Positions 1-9,285 of a stretch of 64,000 nt of DNA are shown here, piece by piece. The DNA lies in assembly GCF_000425185.1 (NCBI RefSeq), contig NZ_AULH01000007.1, positions 124,001 to 188,000 of the forward strand, in the 5' to 3' direction. Source of the stretch: Pleomorphomonas koreensis DSM 23070 (GTDB taxonomy: Bacteria; Pseudomonadota; Alphaproteobacteria; Rhizobiales; Pleomorphomonadaceae). Numbering within the stretch: position 1 is the first letter of the stretch; each line of letters opens with the position of its first letter. Position numbers and translations under genes: made by a program. The notes beneath the pieces are model-generated. The model was not told where the DNA came from. It saw nothing but the letters and a program-made list of their open reading frames with translations, and did no database searches.

Positions 1-1
1 C

Positions 2-1315
2 GATCTTACGGCGAGGCCACACGTCCAGAACGCCGACGGAAGCGTGTCGACCGTCCGCAGCATGTCGTTCGGCGAAGATGGGGTGGAAGTGCTTGTCCCC
101 ACTGTTTCAGACGACGGCCGGCTGCTCACCGATGATGAGGCCATCGACGAATATCACCGCACGGGTAGATTCCTCGGCAAGTTCAAGGATGCGGACAGTG
201 CCACGGCCTATGCCGAGGCCCTGCATCAGCAGCAAGCATCCGGCGATGCGCCCGGTCGCGCGCCGACCGCCGAGGAACTGGAAGCCATCCAGTTCGGCAA
301 GCAGCAGGTGCTGAAGACACGCACCATGCTGGCGAAAGACCCGCTCGGCCTCGCGGTTGAGCGCGGTCTTGTCGGCGATGTGCCGGCGCTCGACCTTTCC
401 GGAGGCGTCGAAGCGGCGGCGCTCGCCGGCGATGTGGCCCAGCGCGTCGTCACGGCGCGGGCCATCTCCGAACACTACGGCATCGCGCCGCGCTATCTCC
501 GGCCCGGCGAGGCGAAGGAACTGGCCGGGTTGCTGAAATCCGATCCGGACGCCGTGGCGTCGGCGCTGACCGGCATCGTCGGCGGCAGCGCTTCGGCGGC
601 GCCCGACATCCTCGGCGAGATTTCGGAAAGCTCGCAGCCGATCGCCGATGCCGGACGCCTGTTGCTCGCCGGCGGATCCGGCGATACGGCGCTCGACCTC
701 CTGCGCGGCGCGTCGAAATCGCCGGACGGCAAGGAGTGGAAGTCGATCAAACCGGAAGTGCAGGCGCCGTGGGCGGCACAGACGATCGGCAACGCCTACG
801 AGGCGATGCCCGAGGACATGCGCCGGCTGAAGTCGTCTGCCGCGCTGATCGCCCGCTATCGGCTGGCCGAGGCCGGCATCCTGCCAGACGATCCCGGTGC
901 CGAAGACATCTACAAGCAGGCGCTCAACGAGGCTGCCGGCGCAACGATCGTCGGCGCACATCAGTATGGCGGCATCGCCGATCTCGACCGACCCGGCTAC
1001 TGGAGCGGCAGCGACCAGGTGATCGTGCCGAGTGACGTCGACGCCAGCCGGTTCGGCGATTTGCTCGACGCCATCCGGGACCGCGACCTGCCGAGCCGAC
1101 CGGCGACAGACGACGGCACGCCACTCAACTGGGGCGAAATCCACGGTGCGCGGCCGGTCGCCGTTGCCGGCGGCTACGTGTTCGTGCTCGGCGACCAGAC
1201 TGGCGGCAACGGCCGGATGTTCCGCAACGCCGACGGCACGCCCTGGGTGCTCGACCTCGACAGTCTGCTGCCGACGCTGGCGAAGCGCACCGTCGGGATC
1301 GTCAGGGGGTATTGA
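2..1315 (+). CDS. Phage virion (ejection-type) protein, 5' end outside window
   Basis: The open frame runs unbroken from base 2, and the residues before the first in-window ATG (44) continue a recognisable block. It reads DLTARPHVQNADGS, STVRSMSFGEDG, VLVPTVSDDGR, then DDEAIDEYHRTG and LGKF, a segment I associate with large structural or ejection proteins of podoviruses. The gene is therefore cut by the window edge rather than starting at 44. 437 residues are visible. The rest is Ala/Gly/Asp-rich with no transmembrane segment or catalytic motif I recognise. Its TGA shares one base with the ATG of the next gene, so the two are probably translationally coupled. Exact role (internal core, tail or ejectosome) is not established. 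Confidence 0.72.
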   Translation, partial: DLTARPHVQNADGSVSTVRSMSFGEDGVEVLVPTVSDDGRLLTDDEAIDEYHRTGRFLGKFKDADSATAYAEALHQQQASGDAPGRAPTAEELEAIQFGKQQVLKTRTMLAKDPLGLAVERGLVGDVPALDLSGGVEAAALAGDVAQRVVTARAISEHYGIAPRYLRPGEAKELAGLLKSDPDAVASALTGIVGGSASAAPDILGEISESSQPIADAGRLLLAGGSGDTALDLLRGASKSPDGKEWKSIKPEVQAPWAAQTIGNAYEAMPEDMRRLKSSAALIARYRLAEAGILPDDPGAEDIYKQALNEAAGATIVGAHQYGGIADLDRPGYWSGSDQVIVPSDVDASRFGDLLDAIRDRDLPSRPATDDGTPLNWGEIHGARPVAVAGGYVFVLGDQTGGNGRMFRNADGTPWVLDLDSLLPTLAKRTVGIVRGY

Positions 1316-3684
1316 TGCCGTTCGACCTTTCCAAGGCCTACCCCGGCCGTGCCGGCAGCTCCGAGGCAGCGCCGGACGATGGCGGCTGGCTCGGCGCGAT
1401 GGGCCGCCTGTACAGCGCGACGGTGGCAGACAGCGACGCCGTGCGCAACAGCATGTCTTCGCGCCTCATGCTGCGCGAGGCCTACCAGCGGCGGATCGAG
1501 GCCATCAAGGCGGCGACGGGCGCCAGCATGGACAATCCGATGGACGATCCCAACCAGCCGCCCGGCCTTGGCGGCGGGTTCATGCCCGTGCGGGGGTTGA
1601 CGCCGACGCAGGCGGCCGTCCGCTGGGGGCTTCAGGCTGAGAAACTGGCGAAGAAGTTTCCCGGTCAGCGGCAGATCATCCTCGGCGACAAGACGGTTGC
1701 CGAGGAAGCCGACGATCTGGCGCGCCAGAAAGCGCGCGACCTTTCCGAGGCCGCCGCCGATCCGCGCCTTGGGACGCTCGGCAAGCTTGCGGCCAGCTTC
1801 GCCGGCGGGGCTGTAGGCATGGTGCGCGACCCGATGCAGGCACCGCTGCTGTTCGCCGGCGGCGGCTTCCTCGGTAGCGGCAAGACGATCATCGGCAGCA
1901 TCGCCCGGACCATGGCGTCGGAGGCCATCGTCAACGCCGGCGCCGAAGCGGCCGTGCAGCCCTTCGAGCAGAGCCGCCGCCAGCGCCTCGGCATGGAACA
2001 CGGGGCCGGACTGGCCGCCGGCAACATCGCGGAAGCCGGCGCAGTCGGCGCGGCGTTCGGTGCCGGCGGCAAGCTTGCCGGCGCCGCTGTCCGCAAGATG
2101 CTTGGCGCCCGCACCATCGCCGACCTCGAAGCCGCCGCCAAGGAAGCGGGCGTCGAACTTGACGAGACGAACAAGGCCATGGCGCGGCAGGCAGAACTTT
2201 CCGATGCCGCCGATGCCAGCGCCTTCGGCACGCCGCCGGCCGGGCTGACGCCGGACGAAGCCTCCATGCTGAAGGCGCAGGCGATCGGCGCCGCCGAGTT
2301 TCCGACCGAAGCGGCGCGCGCCGTCGGCCCGGTCCCGAAACCGGAACGTCCGCCGGAGGTGGCGCGCGTCGTCGACGAAAGCCAGAAGGGCGAGAGCGGC
2401 GCCATCGGCGGCAAGCCGGTGACCTATGCCAGCTTCGATCCGAAGGACATCGGCACGGACGCGCGCGCCTTCCAGTACAAGGATGGCGGCGACGCGGCCG
2501 GCGTGACCGATCGACTTGCCGGCGTCACGCGCTGGGACCCGATGGCGAGCGGCAAGGTGTTCGTCTTCGAGCGCGCGGACGGCGCGAAGGTGATCGCCGA
2601 CGGACACCAGCGGCTGGGGCTGGCCAAACGCCTCGAGGCGGCCGGCCAGGACGTGAAGCTCGACGGCTACGTGTTCCGCGAGGCGGACGGCTGGACGGTG
2701 CCCGACGTGCGGGCGCTCGCCGCCAAGAAGAACCTGCAAGAGGGCAGCGGCAGCGTGCTGGATGCCGCCCGCATCCTGCGCGACCGTCCGGATATTCTCG
2801 ACGCCAGCCTGCCGACCACCGGCCCGATGATCCGCAAGGCACAGGGCCTCGCCCGGCTTTCCGACGACGCATGGCGGATGGTGACGAACGGCCTCGTGCC
2901 GGACAGCCACGGCGCTTTGGTGGGCGAGATGGAGGCCAACCCGGCCCGGCACGCCGCCATTCTCGCCGATCTCAAGCGCTACGCGCCGGACACTGAACGG
3001 GAAGCGCGGCTTCTCGTGCAGGAAATCCAGCAGTCGGGCGTCTCTCACGAGACCCAGACGGACATGTTCGGCGCCTTCGACGTGGCGAAGACGCTGATCG
3101 GCGAGCGCGTCAAGGTGCTCGACCAGGCGATGCAGCAGCTCCGCACCGACAAGCGGGTGTTCCAGCAGCTTTCGGCCAATGCCGACCTGATCGAACAGGC
3201 CGGCAACAGCCTCGATCGCACCGGCAACCGAGTGCGCGCGGTGAGCGCCGACTTCGTGGCGACGCTGATCGAGAAGATGGCACGGCGCCGGGGCGAGATG
3301 AGCGACCTCCTGACCGACGCGGCGCGGGCGGTTTCGGAAGGAAAGACCATCGCCAACCAGTCGCGGCGATTCCTCGACGACGTGAAGGACCTGATCGAAC
3401 GGCGCGGCTTCAGCCGGCTGATGCAAGACGCGCAGAGGCCGGAGCCTGTGCTGAAGCCGGCCGTGGCGCCGGAGCCGGGAAGCGCCGAGGCGCTGCGGAT
3501 TGCCGAAGCGGCGGCGCCAATCCCGGAGCCTGATACTGCGGCCGAACTGTCGCTTTGGGACGTGCTGCCCGACGGCGCGAACGCCGACGGCACGCCGCGC
3601 TTCGTCTCGGCTGTCGACCAGATCGACCGGGCCGACCGGACGCAACACCTCGCCACGATGGCCGAACTCTGCACGATGCCATGA
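1315..3684 (+). CDS. Large phage virion protein with an embedded ParB/sulfiredoxin-like domain
   Basis: 789 residues. I chose ATG 1315 because a GGGGG ribosome site lies five bases upstream; a TTG at 1312 is the alternative. Residues about 1-300 are Ala/Gly-rich and helical, with glycine-rich stretches around 160-190 and 220-260 that could insert in membranes. At about residues 360-480 there is a compact domain containing VFERADGAKVIADGHQRLGLA, the DGHxR-LA signature of ParB/Srx-fold nuclease-like domains found inside many phage proteins. The C-terminal third is charged, helix-prone and ends in a proline/alanine tail. Position between two other large proteins and upstream of the tail fibre suggests a virion component delivered into the host. 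Nuclease activity is not shown by sequence alone. Confidence 0.68.
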   Translation: MPFDLSKAYPGRAGSSEAAPDDGGWLGAMGRLYSATVADSDAVRNSMSSRLMLREAYQRRIEAIKAATGASMDNPMDDPNQPPGLGGGFMPVRGLTPTQAAVRWGLQAEKLAKKFPGQRQIILGDKTVAEEADDLARQKARDLSEAAADPRLGTLGKLAASFAGGAVGMVRDPMQAPLLFAGGGFLGSGKTIIGSIARTMASEAIVNAGAEAAVQPFEQSRRQRLGMEHGAGLAAGNIAEAGAVGAAFGAGGKLAGAAVRKMLGARTIADLEAAAKEAGVELDETNKAMARQAELSDAADASAFGTPPAGLTPDEASMLKAQAIGAAEFPTEAARAVGPVPKPERPPEVARVVDESQKGESGAIGGKPVTYASFDPKDIGTDARAFQYKDGGDAAGVTDRLAGVTRWDPMASGKVFVFERADGAKVIADGHQRLGLAKRLEAAGQDVKLDGYVFREADGWTVPDVRALAAKKNLQEGSGSVLDAARILRDRPDILDASLPTTGPMIRKAQGLARLSDDAWRMVTNGLVPDSHGALVGEMEANPARHAAILADLKRYAPDTEREARLLVQEIQQSGVSHETQTDMFGAFDVAKTLIGERVKVLDQAMQQLRTDKRVFQQLSANADLIEQAGNSLDRTGNRVRAVSADFVATLIEKMARRRGEMSDLLTDAARAVSEGKTIANQSRRFLDDVKDLIERRGFSRLMQDAQRPEPVLKPAVAPEPGSAEALRIAEAAAPIPEPDTAAELSLWDVLPDGANADGTPRFVSAVDQIDRADRTQHLATMAELCTMP

Positions 3685-3696
3685 CATGAGGGTATG

Positions 3697-6207
3697 ATGG
3701 GCTTCAAGGATTGTCTGGTTTCGCTTGCCGCCGAAGGCGACATCACCAAGGAGGAAGCGGCCTTCCTCGCGGACGAATTCGAGGAAAGGTTTGCCCAGGC
3801 ACGGCTTTCTCTCGGCGATGGCCCGGCGGCCGGCGCTGCCCGCGAAAAGCTGATCGCCGACCTGAAGGCCGACGCGGCGGAGCAGAAACGGCAGGCGCAC
3901 CTGACTGAAGCGACTCGCCTCGGGCTTAAAGAGGAACTTCAGGGCTACCGCAACGCCTCCGGCGAGCCGGACGTGTACGAGGCATCGCTTGGTGAACTCA
4001 GCCACTACGGCTTCCGCGGCATGTCGTCGATGCGCGGAAAGTCCGAAGCGATCATCGCCATGGCACACGGCAAGCTCGCCGACCTGATGTTCACCTTCGA
4101 CCGCACACCCGTGCTCGGCCGCCGCAAGAACATGGTGACGGCCGCCGACATGGTGCGCGAGATGCGCGGCGAGAACACCGGCAACGCCCTTGCCAAGGCG
4201 CTCGGCGAGAACCTGTCGGAAGTGTTCGAGTATCTGCGCCAGCGGTTCAACAATGCCGGCGGCAGCATCCCGAAACTCTTGAACTGGGGTATGCCACAGA
4301 CCCACGACGCCGCCCGCATTCGCGCGCTCGGCAAGACAGCCGTCGAAGCCAAGGCGGTCTGGAAAAGCTTCATCGGACCGTTGCTGGATCCCGACAAGAT
4401 GATCAGCCCGCTGACCGGCCAGCCGGTCGGCGCCGGCGGCCTCGACAAGGCGCTTGACTACGCCGCCGATTCCATCCTGACCGGCAACTGGGCGCACATG
4501 CAGCCGGCGATGCGGCCGCAGGGGCGCGGCAAGCTGGCCAGCCAGCGGCAGGACGAGCGCTTCCTGGTATTCAGGACGGCCGACGACTGGCTTGTCTACA
4601 ACGAGCGTTTCGGCACGGGCGACGTGATCCAGACGGCCTTCGATCACATCAACTCCATGGCGAAGGATATCGCCGCGATGGAGAAATTCGGGCCGAACCC
4701 GGATGCCATGGTGGCGTGGATGACGCAGGTTGTCCGACACGAGATCGCGCAAGCGGATCTCGGCAAGGCCAGCTTCGCGCGGCCGACCGGCAAGGTGAAG
4801 GGTTGGGCGGAAGGCAAGGGCAACCCGGGCGCCGTGGCGGCCTATCGCATCGAAAGCCTCTACGACACCCTGCGCGGCCGGCCGACCGTGATGGGCGGCG
4901 TCGCCAAATCGACGGCGGATATCCGCAACCTCGCCAATTCCGCCATGCTCGGCGCCGCCGGCGTGACCGCCTCGGTAACCGATCCGTTCGTCGCAGCGTC
5001 GGCGCGGCGCCTCGCCGACCTGCCGGTGTGGAAGCCGTTCGGCCAGTTGTTCGCCATGATGTCCAAACAGAACCGGAAGGACATCGTGGCGTCGGCGGTG
5101 ATCTGGGACGACTTCATGCACACCTATCGCGACGAGGCGCGCATGCTCGGCGTGATGACGGGCTCGGACTGGTCGAAATATCTGGTCGACCGCTCGATGA
5201 CGCTGTTCGGCCTGAAGCCGGTGACGACGGCGCGGCAGCTCCTCGAGGCGCGCATCTGGCATCGTGAGATCGCCTCCCAGTCCGGCACCGAATGGGCCGA
5301 CCTCACGCCCCGATTCCGCGCCGCCATGGAAGGGTTCGGCATCAGCGCTTCCGACTGGCTGGTCATGCAGAAGTCGGTCGATCCGGACGGGCTCGTCACG
5401 CCCATGTCGATCGTCGGGGAAACCGGCAATCGTGATGTGGCCGAGAAGCTGGCGGAACTGACCATGAGCTGGCGCGAGCGTTCCGTGCCGAGCGGCACGC
5501 CGAACACGCGATCGATGTTCACCGGCAAGGTGCCGCGTGGAACCATGGTTGGCGAGACGGCAGAATTCTTCCTTCAGTTCAAGAGCTTCGGCCTGTCGTT
5601 CGCGGCCAACCAGATTGAGGCGATTTCCCGATATGCCCTGAACGACAGCCGAGGCGCGAAGATCGGCGCTGCGCATTATGCCTCGACGCTGCTGATCGGC
5701 CTGACCATCGGCGGCGCCATCGCACAGCAACTGATCGGTCTCAGCGATGGCAAAGACCCGGAAGACATGACGACGGCGAGCTTCTGGGGAAAGGCCTTTC
5801 TGAAGGGCGGCGGCTTCGGCATTTTCGGGGATATGCTTCAGGCCAATACCAACCGGTTCGGCACCGGCCTTGCCGGAATGCTCGCCGGTCCCGGTGCCGC
5901 CCTGCTGTCGGACACGGTGCAACTGCCCTTCGACATGCTGAACTCGGCGGAGGGCAAGACGGCCAAGCCGGCGATCGATTTCGCCGGCCGCTACACGCCG
6001 ATCCTGCCGAGCTTCTGGGCAACGCGCGGCGCCTGGCGGCGGATGGTGCTCGACCAACTGCAATGGCTGGCCGACCCCAAGGCACACCAGAGCTTCCGGG
6101 CCAAGGAGCGCGATCTCAGGAAGCGCACCGGGCAGGACTACTTCTGGCGGCCGGGCGACCCGCTGCCGGCAAGGGAGCCGGACCTGTCGCACATAGGCGG
6201 CAATTAA
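3697..6207 (+). CDS. Large phage virion protein, probable internal/ejection protein
   Basis: 836 residues, no named family recognised. Two in-frame ATGs occur at 3694 and 3697; the GAGGG ribosome site at 3688-3692 favours the second. The N-terminal 80 residues are charged and helical. The middle is mixed alpha/beta, and residues about 640-720 contain alternating glycine-rich hydrophobic stretches (for example around LLIGLTIGGAIAQQLIG) that look membrane-active. The C-terminus is basic. Size, position just before the tail fibre and the lack of enzyme motifs fit an internal virion protein analogous in place to T7 gp15/gp16. That is inference from gene order, not from a detected domain. Confidence 0.62.
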   Translation: MGFKDCLVSLAAEGDITKEEAAFLADEFEERFAQARLSLGDGPAAGAAREKLIADLKADAAEQKRQAHLTEATRLGLKEELQGYRNASGEPDVYEASLGELSHYGFRGMSSMRGKSEAIIAMAHGKLADLMFTFDRTPVLGRRKNMVTAADMVREMRGENTGNALAKALGENLSEVFEYLRQRFNNAGGSIPKLLNWGMPQTHDAARIRALGKTAVEAKAVWKSFIGPLLDPDKMISPLTGQPVGAGGLDKALDYAADSILTGNWAHMQPAMRPQGRGKLASQRQDERFLVFRTADDWLVYNERFGTGDVIQTAFDHINSMAKDIAAMEKFGPNPDAMVAWMTQVVRHEIAQADLGKASFARPTGKVKGWAEGKGNPGAVAAYRIESLYDTLRGRPTVMGGVAKSTADIRNLANSAMLGAAGVTASVTDPFVAASARRLADLPVWKPFGQLFAMMSKQNRKDIVASAVIWDDFMHTYRDEARMLGVMTGSDWSKYLVDRSMTLFGLKPVTTARQLLEARIWHREIASQSGTEWADLTPRFRAAMEGFGISASDWLVMQKSVDPDGLVTPMSIVGETGNRDVAEKLAELTMSWRERSVPSGTPNTRSMFTGKVPRGTMVGETAEFFLQFKSFGLSFAANQIEAISRYALNDSRGAKIGAAHYASTLLIGLTIGGAIAQQLIGLSDGKDPEDMTTASFWGKAFLKGGGFGIFGDMLQANTNRFGTGLAGMLAGPGAALLSDTVQLPFDMLNSAEGKTAKPAIDFAGRYTPILPSFWATRGAWRRMVLDQLQWLADPKAHQSFRAKERDLRKRTGQDYFWRPGDPLPAREPDLSHIGGN

Positions 6208-6230
6208 CGGGCGCGCGCGCGATTCACAAT

Positions 6231-6250
6231 CGGGCCAAAGAAGAGGCCCG
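6231..6250 (+). promoter_or_regulatory. Hairpin covering the ribosome site of the tail fibre gene
   Basis: CGGGCC at 6231-6236 pairs perfectly with GGCCCG at 6245-6250 around an eight-base A/G loop. The likely ribosome site GAGG (6243-6246) sits in the loop and the 3' stem, three to nine bases before the ATG at 6253. It could tune translation of the tail fibre. It is short, so thermodynamic stability should be computed. Confidence 0.4.
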
Positions 6251-6252
6251 AC

Positions 6253-7617
6253 ATGGTGCAGCCCTATCCGCTTCCGCGAAGCTATCGCGAGGCCGGCCCG
6301 TATGACTTCGACGGCGTGTCGGCGGTCTACGGGCCGTTCGGCGCGCCCGGCCAGTTCTCCATCTTCGATCCGGAAGACGTCGTCGTAGAGGTGCGTGCCG
6401 GGGAGACGGCCGACTGGATCGAGGTTGACGCGACCATCGCCAAGACGACGGCGGCGGCTCTGTCGCCCTTCACGGTGACGTTCGGAGAGGCCTATTCCGC
6501 CACGCACGATTTTCGGATTTCCGGGCGCCGCCTGCACGAACGCAGCCTCGACGTGACGAAGGGCGTGAGCATTTCGGCCGACAAGCTGGAACTGGAGCTA
6601 TCCAAACAGGCGGCGTGCCTGCAAGAGCAGCGGCGCGACATCGACGCTTCCACGGCAAGAGTTTCCGCTGTGCTCGAAACCGTCACCGATGCCGTCGAGA
6701 CCACAACGGCCAACGCGGAGGCGGCGGCCGACGCGGCCGAGGCGGCCGCCCACAGCGCCGAGGCGGCGTCTACGTGGGACCCGTCCTCCTACTCCACCAC
6801 AGCCCAGATCGAGGCCATGCTCGCCGGCTACGTGCCGGCGACGAGGACGATCGCCTCCGGCCCTGGCGTATCGATCAATGGCGGCGCGAGTGCGACGCTT
6901 GGCGCAACGGTCACCGTGTCGCTCGACTACGCGACGGAGGCCGAAGCCAAAGCGGGTGTGCTTACTGGCAAGCCGATGTCCCCGCTCAACGTAGCTCAGG
7001 CCATCGCCGCGCATGGGAGCGGATACACGGATGTCGACTTCATAACCGTGTCGGGTAACTACACGTTCCCTGCTGACCTTGACCCGTCCATCGATCCGCT
7101 CGTGTTCGTCTGGGGTGGCGGTGGCGGGTCGAATTCGTCGTCTAATAGTTACGGTGGCGAAGGCGGAGTGGCGTGTGGAACAGTCACCGCCACGGCAGGC
7201 GAGGTTGTAGCCGCCGTGGTCGGTGCCGGGACCGTCTCGTCTACCGCGGGCACGTCGTCCTTCAAGGGGCTTAGTGCGACCGGTGGGTCTAGCAATCAGG
7301 CCAGCGGAAGTGTCACCCATGGTGTAGGCTCTGGCGGCAATATACAAAACACCTATGTAGAGAATTGCCGATTTTCCATCACCGCTATGCCAGCCGGTAG
7401 AGAGCTTACGGCCGCCGTTTTTTCGCTCCAGGCATCAGTTAGACGCGCCGCGTTCCCGAATGAAGCTCTGTCAAACGTTCAGATTTCTGGAAAGTCAGCC
7501 GCCGCAGCTTGGGATCGCACATCCGCATACTGCCCCGGCGCTCGTGGATATTATAACACCATCCTCAGTTACGGGGTAAACGGCGCTGTGGCCGTTTTCT
7601 ATCGGAGAAAGTCATGA
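6253..7617 (+). CDS. Phage tail fibre protein
   Basis: 454 residues. The first ~115 residues resemble in layout the virion-attachment domain of T7-type tail fibres: a beta-rich segment ending in DFRISGRRLHERSLDVTKG, followed by a long helix (residues about 115-175) that is extremely Ala/Glu-rich and would trimerise. Residues 180-290 look like beta-repeat shaft. From about residue 285 the protein becomes Gly/Ser/Thr-rich (VFVWGGGGGSNSSSN and similar), typical of a receptor-binding tip. Base composition drops noticeably over the last ~300 bases compared with the rest of the prophage, as expected for an exchanged tip. Stop overlaps the next ATG (ATGA). Confidence 0.75.
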   Translation: MVQPYPLPRSYREAGPYDFDGVSAVYGPFGAPGQFSIFDPEDVVVEVRAGETADWIEVDATIAKTTAAALSPFTVTFGEAYSATHDFRISGRRLHERSLDVTKGVSISADKLELELSKQAACLQEQRRDIDASTARVSAVLETVTDAVETTTANAEAAADAAEAAAHSAEAASTWDPSSYSTTAQIEAMLAGYVPATRTIASGPGVSINGGASATLGATVTVSLDYATEAEAKAGVLTGKPMSPLNVAQAIAAHGSGYTDVDFITVSGNYTFPADLDPSIDPLVFVWGGGGGSNSSSNSYGGEGGVACGTVTATAGEVVAAVVGAGTVSSTAGTSSFKGLSATGGSSNQASGSVTHGVGSGGNIQNTYVENCRFSITAMPAGRELTAAVFSLQASVRRAAFPNEALSNVQISGKSAAAAWDRTSAYCPGARGYYNTILSYGVNGAVAVFYRRKS

Positions 7618-8171
7618 TCGGAATTGTCCTTGCCGGCGGCCTTGTCGTGAACGTCATTGCGCTGGCGGATGACGCAGACCCGGCGGACTTCGGCGCTGTG
7701 CTCGGCCCGGACGGTGTCGATATCGGTATTGGGTGGACCTTCGACGGGGCGACTTGGGCCGCGCCAGCCGAGGCCGCCTCGTCGCTCGACGATCTCCGCG
7801 CCGCCAAAATCGCGGCCATCAACGCCGCCGCCGACGCCCTGCTCTCCGCTGGCGCGCCGGTTGACGGTGGGCTGCACGTCGCCCTCGATACCGACAGCCG
7901 GTCCGATCTCACCGCCATGGCGGCGACCGCGACGGCGGCCGCCAGCGGCGCCGTCTCCTGGCCGGAGAGCTATTCGCGGGGGTGGATCGCGCTCGAGAAC
8001 ACACGCATCCCTCTCGCCACGCCGGCCGCCGGGCTGACGCTCGCCGCCACGGTGGGCGACTGGTACGCCGCCATCGTCCAGCATCGCCGCGACCTCAAGG
8101 ATCTGGCGCTGGCGGCCGAGGACGCCGCCGCGCTCGACGCCATCGACATCACCGCCGGCTGGCCGGCCTGA
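7614..8171 (+). CDS. Tail-fibre-associated protein with DUF4376-like domain
   Basis: 185 residues, starting at the ATGA overlap with the tail fibre and preceded by GGAGAAAG. The N-terminal ~60 residues are a small beta-rich domain. Residues about 60-170 contain LDDLRAAKIAAINAAADALL and HVALDTDSRSDLTAM, followed by a tryptophan-containing helix pair, resembling the DUF4376 domain common in phage proteins encoded just after tail fibres. Such proteins are usually fibre-assembly chaperones or fibre accessory subunits. Role here is inferred from position. Confidence 0.6.
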   Translation: MIGIVLAGGLVVNVIALADDADPADFGAVLGPDGVDIGIGWTFDGATWAAPAEAASSLDDLRAAKIAAINAAADALLSAGAPVDGGLHVALDTDSRSDLTAMAATATAAASGAVSWPESYSRGWIALENTRIPLATPAAGLTLAATVGDWYAAIVQHRRDLKDLALAAEDAAALDAIDITAGWPA

Positions 8172-8184
8172 CAGGGGGCTCACC

Positions 8185-9285
8185 ATGGACATGCAGGTTT
8201 TCAACGTCGCGCAGGCCATGGCCGTCGCCTACGACGCGCCGGCGGCGTGGATCGCGGCCATCATCGCCAAGGAAAGCAACGGAGAGGTGTTCGCGACCGC
8301 CAACGGCAACAAGCTGCCGCTGATCCGTTGGGAAGGGCACTACTTCTATCAGCGGCTCAAGGGCGACAAGCTCGCCGCCGCCGTCGCCAAGAAGCTGGCG
8401 TCGCCGAAGGCCGGCGGCATCAAGAACCCGAGGGAACAGGCCGATCGTTGGTACAAGCTGGTGGAACCGGCCTGCGGCATCGACACCGATGCAGCCCATG
8501 AAAGCATGAGCTGGGGCGTCGGCCAGGTCATGGGCGCGCACTGGAAGCGGCTCGGCTTCGCGTCCGTCGCCGACCTCGTCAAGACGGCGTGCTCCGGCCT
8601 GTACGGGCAGGTCGACCTGATGATGCGCTACATCAAGGAATTTGCCTTGCTCGACGAGCTGCGGCGCGGCGACGCGCTCGGCTTCTCGCGCGGCTACAAC
8701 GGGCCGAAGACGCCGGCCTCCTACGCCCGCGACATCGAGCGGCTGGCGAAGGAGTTCGGCGGCGAGGTGAAGACGGCCGGCGCCGCGAACATGCTGCGCA
8801 TGGGCATGAAGGGCGCCAAGGTGCGCGAACTGCAAGCGCTGCTCAACCGCACCGGCGCCGCCGTCAAGGTGGACGGCGATTTCGGGCCGACCACCAAGGC
8901 GGCCGTGCTGGTGTTCCAGCGCAAATCCGGCCTCGCCGCCGATGGCGTCGCCGGCCCCGAGACCATGCAGGCGCTCGCCGCCTATCGCGTGGCGCCGGAC
9001 GAGCAGCTCGGCGTCGTCGGGCCGCTCCAGACGGCCGAGGCGCGGCAGGGTGGCACCTCGGCCGGCACGGGCGTCCTGGCGCTCGAGGCGGCCAAACAGG
9101 TGCAGCCCTACGTCGACCAGCTCAACCAGACGGCCGACAAGCTGCAATCGCTGGCGTCGCTGTCCGACCTCGCGGGCTACGCCACGGCGGCGCTCTACGT
9201 GGCCGGCGGCCTGCTGATCATCGGCGGGCTGGTCTGGGCTGCGGCGGGGTGGATCAGAAGCCGGCGGACGGTAGGGGGCGTGTGA
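8185..9285 (+). CDS. Endolysin: N-acetylmuramidase + peptidoglycan-binding domain + C-terminal membrane anchor
   Basis: 366 residues. Residues about 8-195 match the DUF3380-type N-acetylmuramidase fold: Glu50 in the motif RWEGHYFYQRL is the expected catalytic acid, and SMSWGVGQVMG follows at about 107-117. Residues about 203-265 form a classic peptidoglycan-binding domain (LRMGMKGAKVRELQALL and VDGDFGPTTKAAV). The far C-terminus (about 333-356) is a strong hydrophobic segment followed by RSRR, predicted as a single membrane span with a cytoplasmic tail. That tail anchor is unusual for a soluble endolysin and may localise it before lysis. TGA overlaps the ATG of the next gene by one base. Confidence 0.85.
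   Translation: MDMQVFNVAQAMAVAYDAPAAWIAAIIAKESNGEVFATANGNKLPLIRWEGHYFYQRLKGDKLAAAVAKKLASPKAGGIKNPREQADRWYKLVEPACGIDTDAAHESMSWGVGQVMGAHWKRLGFASVADLVKTACSGLYGQVDLMMRYIKEFALLDELRRGDALGFSRGYNGPKTPASYARDIERLAKEFGGEVKTAGAANMLRMGMKGAKVRELQALLNRTGAAVKVDGDFGPTTKAAVLVFQRKSGLAADGVAGPETMQALAAYRVAPDEQLGVVGPLQTAEARQGGTSAGTGVLALEAAKQVQPYVDQLNQTADKLQSLASLSDLAGYATAALYVAGGLLIIGGLVWAAAGWIRSRRTVGGV

Noticed and set aside
1174-6537. 1,787-codon open frame on the minus strand opposite the phage virion genes
   Set aside because: It mirrors three plus-strand genes with good ribosome sites and recognisable segments; long antisense frames are expected in GC-rich DNA with strong third-position bias. Its product is Arg/His/Gly-rich with no domain.
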